Below are positions 61,052 through 64,000 of a DNA stretch of 64,000 nucleotides, piece after piece. Location of the stretch: NCBI RefSeq assembly GCF_036108815.1, contig NZ_CP107985.1:1426001-1490000 (forward strand). The letters run 5' to 3'. The DNA is from Streptomyces sp. NBC_00353. GTDB taxonomy: Bacteria > Actinomycetota > Actinomycetes > Streptomycetales > Streptomycetaceae. The translations under genes were made by a program, and so were the position numbers. The notes beneath the pieces were generated by a model, which saw only the letters and a list, made by a program, of their open reading frames with translations, did no database searches and had not been told where the DNA came from. The first letter of the stretch is position 1, and every line of letters begins with the position of its first letter.

Positions 61052-61622
61052 CGGTCTTCTCCCGTCCACGGGAATCCGGCAGTCACGCCGAATGCCGGTA
61101 ACGCGGCGTACGGGCCCCAGAACTCACGGACTGCCGCGATCGTCCTCGTCACCGTGGGCGCCTCACCCAGGGGTGGCCCGTCGGTCAGCTCGAGCCGTTG
61201 GGGTGGAGGACGACCTTGAGGTTCCGAAAAATGCTCACTCAAAATTGGCGCGAGGAACTTACCGGGGAGCCGCACGACACCAATTGCCCGGCGCGCTTCC
61301 CATTGCCTCTCCAGCCGCAGCAGCAGGCGCAGCGAATGCGCCCTCCAGGACACTCACTTCAAGCCTCCCACCGGGCCACTGCATGTCAACTGGAGACCGG
61401 CGAGGAATATTTGGTCATCCATGTTGCAGCGCCAACCGTGTCGGAACCACAGGAAATGCCCTGTCACGGCACTGTCGTCGACCGACGGAAAACGAATCAC
61501 TGAGACCGCTTTCAGGATCTGCGGGACAGAAGCCTCGAGGGGCACTTCCGTGGCCCGCTCAAGACTCGCTTGCCCACTGGCGCTCGTCGGAAGCCGAAGG
61601 CCAGCCCCATAGGATGCCGGCC
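61052..61622. other. Intergenic stretch of about 570 bases, no gene recognised
   Basis: Motif-free short frames only. Around 61215-61260 the sequence is relatively AT-rich and may contain the promoter of the minus-strand SDR. Confidence 0.4.
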
Positions 61623-62153
61623 ATGGCGCACTTCGAGGACGTCAGGGACACCTTCTGGATGGACGGCACCAGCTACGGCGTCCAGCCGCCGGTGACTGAC
61701 GAGATCATTCGGGAAACGGAGCGTCTGCTTGACGTCACCCTCCCGGCTCCTCTGGTTGACCTGCTCCGAGCGCAGAACGGGGGCCTGGTAGCGGATGGAA
61801 GGAGTGCGTTCCCCACCGACCGGCCCAACTCGTGGAGTGAAGATCACGTTCCGTTCGACACGCTCATGGGCATAGGCCGCCGCGAGCCCATGACATCCCT
61901 CCTCGACAGCCCGTATCTGGTCGCCGAATGGGGGCTGCCTTCACCGGTCGTGCTTCTGTCCGGTGACGGGCACTGTTGGATCGGGCTCGACTACCGGCGG
62001 TGCGGGCGGCACGGTGAACCGTCGGTGACGTGGTTCGATGCCGACGACAACACAGAGCTGGCCCTTGCCCGGGACTTTCGGTCCTTCGTTGAGGGCCTCA
62101 CCTCCGCGCACGACTTCACCGGGGACGTTCACCCCGAGGGGGCGTCGTCCTGA
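61623..62153 (+). CDS. SMI1/KNR4 (SUKH) family protein, possible immunity protein
   Basis: This 176-residue protein has the SUKH fold signature: PPVTDEIIRETERLLDVTLP (helix 1), APLVDLLRAQNGGLV (core motif), a central aromatic block and PVVLLSGDGHCWIGLDYRRC, followed by PSVTWFDADD. SUKH proteins are frequent antitoxin/immunity proteins of contact-dependent toxin systems. No toxin adjoins it. AGGA precedes the ATG at 61623. Confidence 0.87.
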   Translation: MAHFEDVRDTFWMDGTSYGVQPPVTDEIIRETERLLDVTLPAPLVDLLRAQNGGLVADGRSAFPTDRPNSWSEDHVPFDTLMGIGRREPMTSLLDSPYLVAEWGLPSPVVLLSGDGHCWIGLDYRRCGRHGEPSVTWFDADDNTELALARDFRSFVEGLTSAHDFTGDVHPEGASS

Positions 62154-62343
62154 CGTCGTCAATGGTGCCGCATTGCCGCAGGCCCGTGCTGAGGCCCCAT
62201 GAGTTGACGTGAGTGAGCAGCTCCGCGGCGACCGTCGTGCCGGTCCACCACGAGCGACTTGCACACGCCGCTGAACCGCACTACCGCCGGGCCACCCGTT
62301 CGGTCGACCTCGCTTACGAGAGCGCCGTCGACTGATTGATCCG

Positions 62344-62450
62344 GCCGAGGAACCCGAGTGGCCGAGCGCCTGGTCGAGGAAGTCTTCACCGCACTGGACG
62401 CACGGACCGTCGTCATCACCGGCACGGACGGCCGCGCTGTACTCCGACGC
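62344..62450 (+). pseudogene. IS110-family transposase fragment
   Basis: The frame reads ERLVEEVFTALDARTVVITG then TDGRAV, matching the central block of IS110-family transposases (EVFTALDAQTVVVTGT). Neighbouring sequence is unrelated. It is a relic of about 35 codons. Confidence 0.6.
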
Positions 62451-62587
62451 CCCCAACGCGCCATCAAGGCTGCTCTCGCCGCCGCGCGCTCGACGGGCCA
62501 CGCCCTCAGATCCGCGTCGGCGATGGAGGGGTTGACCAAACGGCGTCTCTCCAGTGGCGCGAGCGCGCACGTCCAATAAATTACCTT

Positions 62588-62606
62588 TTACGAAACATTT
62601 ATGTAA
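62588..62606 (+). promoter_or_regulatory. AT-rich imperfect palindrome upstream of Dyp peroxidase
   Basis: TTACGAAACATTTATGTAA has matching TTAC/GTAA ends and partial inner symmetry in an unusually AT-rich stretch (62572-62612). It lies about 130 bases before the peroxidase start. It probably marks the promoter or operator region; the regulator is unknown. Confidence 0.35.
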
Positions 62607-62737
62607 CTGGCGGCAATCCCGACGCTGGTTGGGCCGCCGCACGCGGTCGCGCGCCTTGTGGGCCGGGGCCGGCTCACGGAATCCGATCGCGGCGGCACCG
62701 CACGACCTGCCGCCTGGATCCTTGCCTGAGGGGAACC

Positions 62738-64000
62738 ATGGCTCACGAGACATCCGCGACCCTGGAGGAAGGGTGGAGCGGCGAAGGGTGCCCGGCGAGT
62801 GCGTTTGCCCGGCGGTCGTTTCTTCACGGCGCCGCCGCGGGCCTGGCAGGAGCGGCGGGCGCTACCGTCCTGGGCAGCAGTGCGGCGAGTGCCGACCCGA
62901 CGGTCGAGATCAAGGCGGAACCGAAATCCCGCACGATTCCCTTTCATGGTCATCACCAGGCAGGCATCGCCACTCTGCCCCAACAGGACGCAATTTTCGT
63001 CTCGTTCGACGTGACCGCCTCCAGCCGTGCGAAGCTCACCGACCTTTTCCGCACGCTGACCTCGCGAGCCCGCTTCCTCACGGCGGGCGGCAGGCCACCG
63101 AAGGTGCCGCGGACCGCAGCGCCATCGGACAACGGCATCATGGGACCCACGTTCGTGGCGGATGGTCTCACCCTGACAGTCGGAGTGGGTGCGTCCCTCT
63201 TCGACAGCCGCTACGGATTGAGCAAGCGCAAGCCGGTCCAGCTCATTACGATGAAGCCTTTCCGCCATGACAACCTGGACCCCGCGCTGAGCCAGGGTGA
63301 CCTGCTGATCCAGATCTGCGCCGATCACCGCGACACGACGGTGCACGCATTGCTCGACATCCTGACCCACACCAAATCAGCGATGAAGCTGCGCTGGCGC
63401 ATTGACGGCCAGCGCAATCCGGAGCGTCCTGTCGGTGTCCGGCGCGACTGGTTCGGCTTCAAGGACGGAATCTCCAACCCGACCCTCTCCGATGAGGCCC
63501 AGATGAATCAGGTGGTCTGGGTCCAGCCGAAGAGCGCCGAACCGGCCTGGACCGCAGGCGGCACGTACCACGTGGTGCGTATCGTGCACTTCTTCATCGA
63601 GGCGTGGCAGAAGGTGCCCGTTGCTCAACAGGAGCGGATCTTCGGCCGCCGCAAGGCGAGCGGCGCGCCCATGTACGCCGCGGATGAGAACGCCACGGAT
63701 CTCCTCGATCCCATCTACACCAACGACCCGCAGGGCCTGATCACCCCGCTGAACTCTCACATCCGCCTCGCCAATCCCCAGACTCCGCAGACCGCGGCGA
63801 CCAGCACGATCCTGCGTCGGAGTTACGACTACGACCGGAGCCCCAACCCGCCGGAACTCGACATGGGGCATGCATTCGTCTGCTTCCAGCGGAAGCTGAA
63901 CACCTACATCGCCATGCAGACCCGGCTGGAAGACGAAGCACTGGTGCCGTTCATCAGCCCCAGGGGCGGGGGTTACTTCTTCGCGCTTCCCGGTGTTCGG
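62738..64000 (+). CDS. Tat-exported Dyp-type heme peroxidase (EfeB-like), 3' end outside window
   Basis: 421 codons are visible with no stop. The signal peptide has the Tat motif F-A-R-R-S-F-L near residues 24-30 and an Ala/Gly core ending near ASA. The enzyme region has the GFKDG (GXXDG) motif near residue 238 that supplies the catalytic Asp of Dyp peroxidases, and YHVVRIVHFFIEAW ahead of the heme pocket. EfeB-like proteins act outside the membrane in heme or iron use or dye oxidation. GGGGAA precedes the ATG at 62738. No efeU/efeO gene is visible, but the downstream side is cut off. Confidence 0.92.
   Translation, partial: MAHETSATLEEGWSGEGCPASAFARRSFLHGAAAGLAGAAGATVLGSSAASADPTVEIKAEPKSRTIPFHGHHQAGIATLPQQDAIFVSFDVTASSRAKLTDLFRTLTSRARFLTAGGRPPKVPRTAAPSDNGIMGPTFVADGLTLTVGVGASLFDSRYGLSKRKPVQLITMKPFRHDNLDPALSQGDLLIQICADHRDTTVHALLDILTHTKSAMKLRWRIDGQRNPERPVGVRRDWFGFKDGISNPTLSDEAQMNQVVWVQPKSAEPAWTAGGTYHVVRIVHFFIEAWQKVPVAQQERIFGRRKASGAPMYAADENATDLLDPIYTNDPQGLITPLNSHIRLANPQTPQTAATSTILRRSYDYDRSPNPPELDMGHAFVCFQRKLNTYIAMQTRLEDEALVPFISPRGGGYFFALPGVR

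Noticed and set aside
62160..62240. Minus-strand segment reading AELLTHVNSWGLSTGLRQCG
   Set aside because: It looks protein-like for about 25 residues but has no recognised family, no start and no continuation.
1..64000. CRISPR arrays, tRNA or rRNA genes, complete insertion sequences, replication origin
   Set aside because: No regularly spaced repeats, cloverleaf-like segments with CCA ends, conserved rRNA blocks or full transposase genes with both ends were found on reading.

Overview
The window is high-GC actinobacterial DNA, almost certainly from a Streptomyces chromosome. This rests on the strong G/C third-position bias, the GTG starts, a subtilisin-inhibitor (SSI) gene, DUF6924, DUF6243 and CsbD proteins, a DasR-like box upstream of a chitinase and a SigB-like promoter. 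It reads as an accessory chromosome-arm region: short metabolic, transport and secretion units are separated by fragments of at least seven transposase or recombinase genes. No complete insertion sequence, tRNA, rRNA or CRISPR array was seen.

Layout. 0-3.3 kb: a tatB-tatA-tatC cluster (tatC cut by the window edge) next to a Tat-signal alpha/beta hydrolase and a VOC-fold gene. 4.4-16 kb: a CGNR zinc-finger regulator, an Imm1-like protein, a gene whose 3' end runs into an IS5 remnant, a MoxR ATPase/VWA operon, a PASTA-like anchored protein, an SDR, DUF6924 and Sel1 proteins. 16-18.5 kb: a CsbD gene behind a SigB-like promoter, then a three-gene membrane run ending in a broken PAP2 phosphatase that stops at a 127-bp element with 29-bp inverted repeats. 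18.7-25.6 kb: GNAT, recombinase relic, FKBP isomerase, LRV-repeat protein and a regulator/MFS operon with a perfect palindrome just upstream. 26-34 kb: APH-like kinase, hemerythrin, GH18 chitinase and GH92 mannosidase (both with operator-like sites) and a DinB protein.

34-43.6 kb: a 1530-residue CtpH/CtpI-type P-type ATPase with a lysine/alanine-rich membrane protein, four short ORFs leading into a SulP transporter, and a His-rich protein with an internal duplication. 44-50 kb: methyltransferase, SSI inhibitor, an unknown protein plus a DUF4032 kinase-like protein, a CmlR-like exporter and an isochorismatase-family hydrolase. 50.6-55.2 kb: a DedA/UppP/glycosyltransferase group facing an MFS exporter, with two tandem operator-like palindromes and a frameshifted regulator between them. 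55.5-64 kb: a DUF6243 gene, an IS5-type transposase that appears split by a roughly 1-kb segment carrying an SDR, a 14-TM exporter with a C-terminal carboxypeptidase-regulatory-like tail, a second SDR, a SUKH immunity-like protein and the start of a Tat-exported Dyp peroxidase.

Connections: tatBAC, the hydrolase and the Dyp peroxidase are linked by Tat export. The chitinase and GH92 enzyme suit growth on chitin and mannan. DedA, UppP and the glycosyltransferase suggest cell-envelope lipid-carrier work. Several convergent gene pairs share one strong hairpin as a likely bidirectional terminator. All calls come from reading the sequence; no database search was run.
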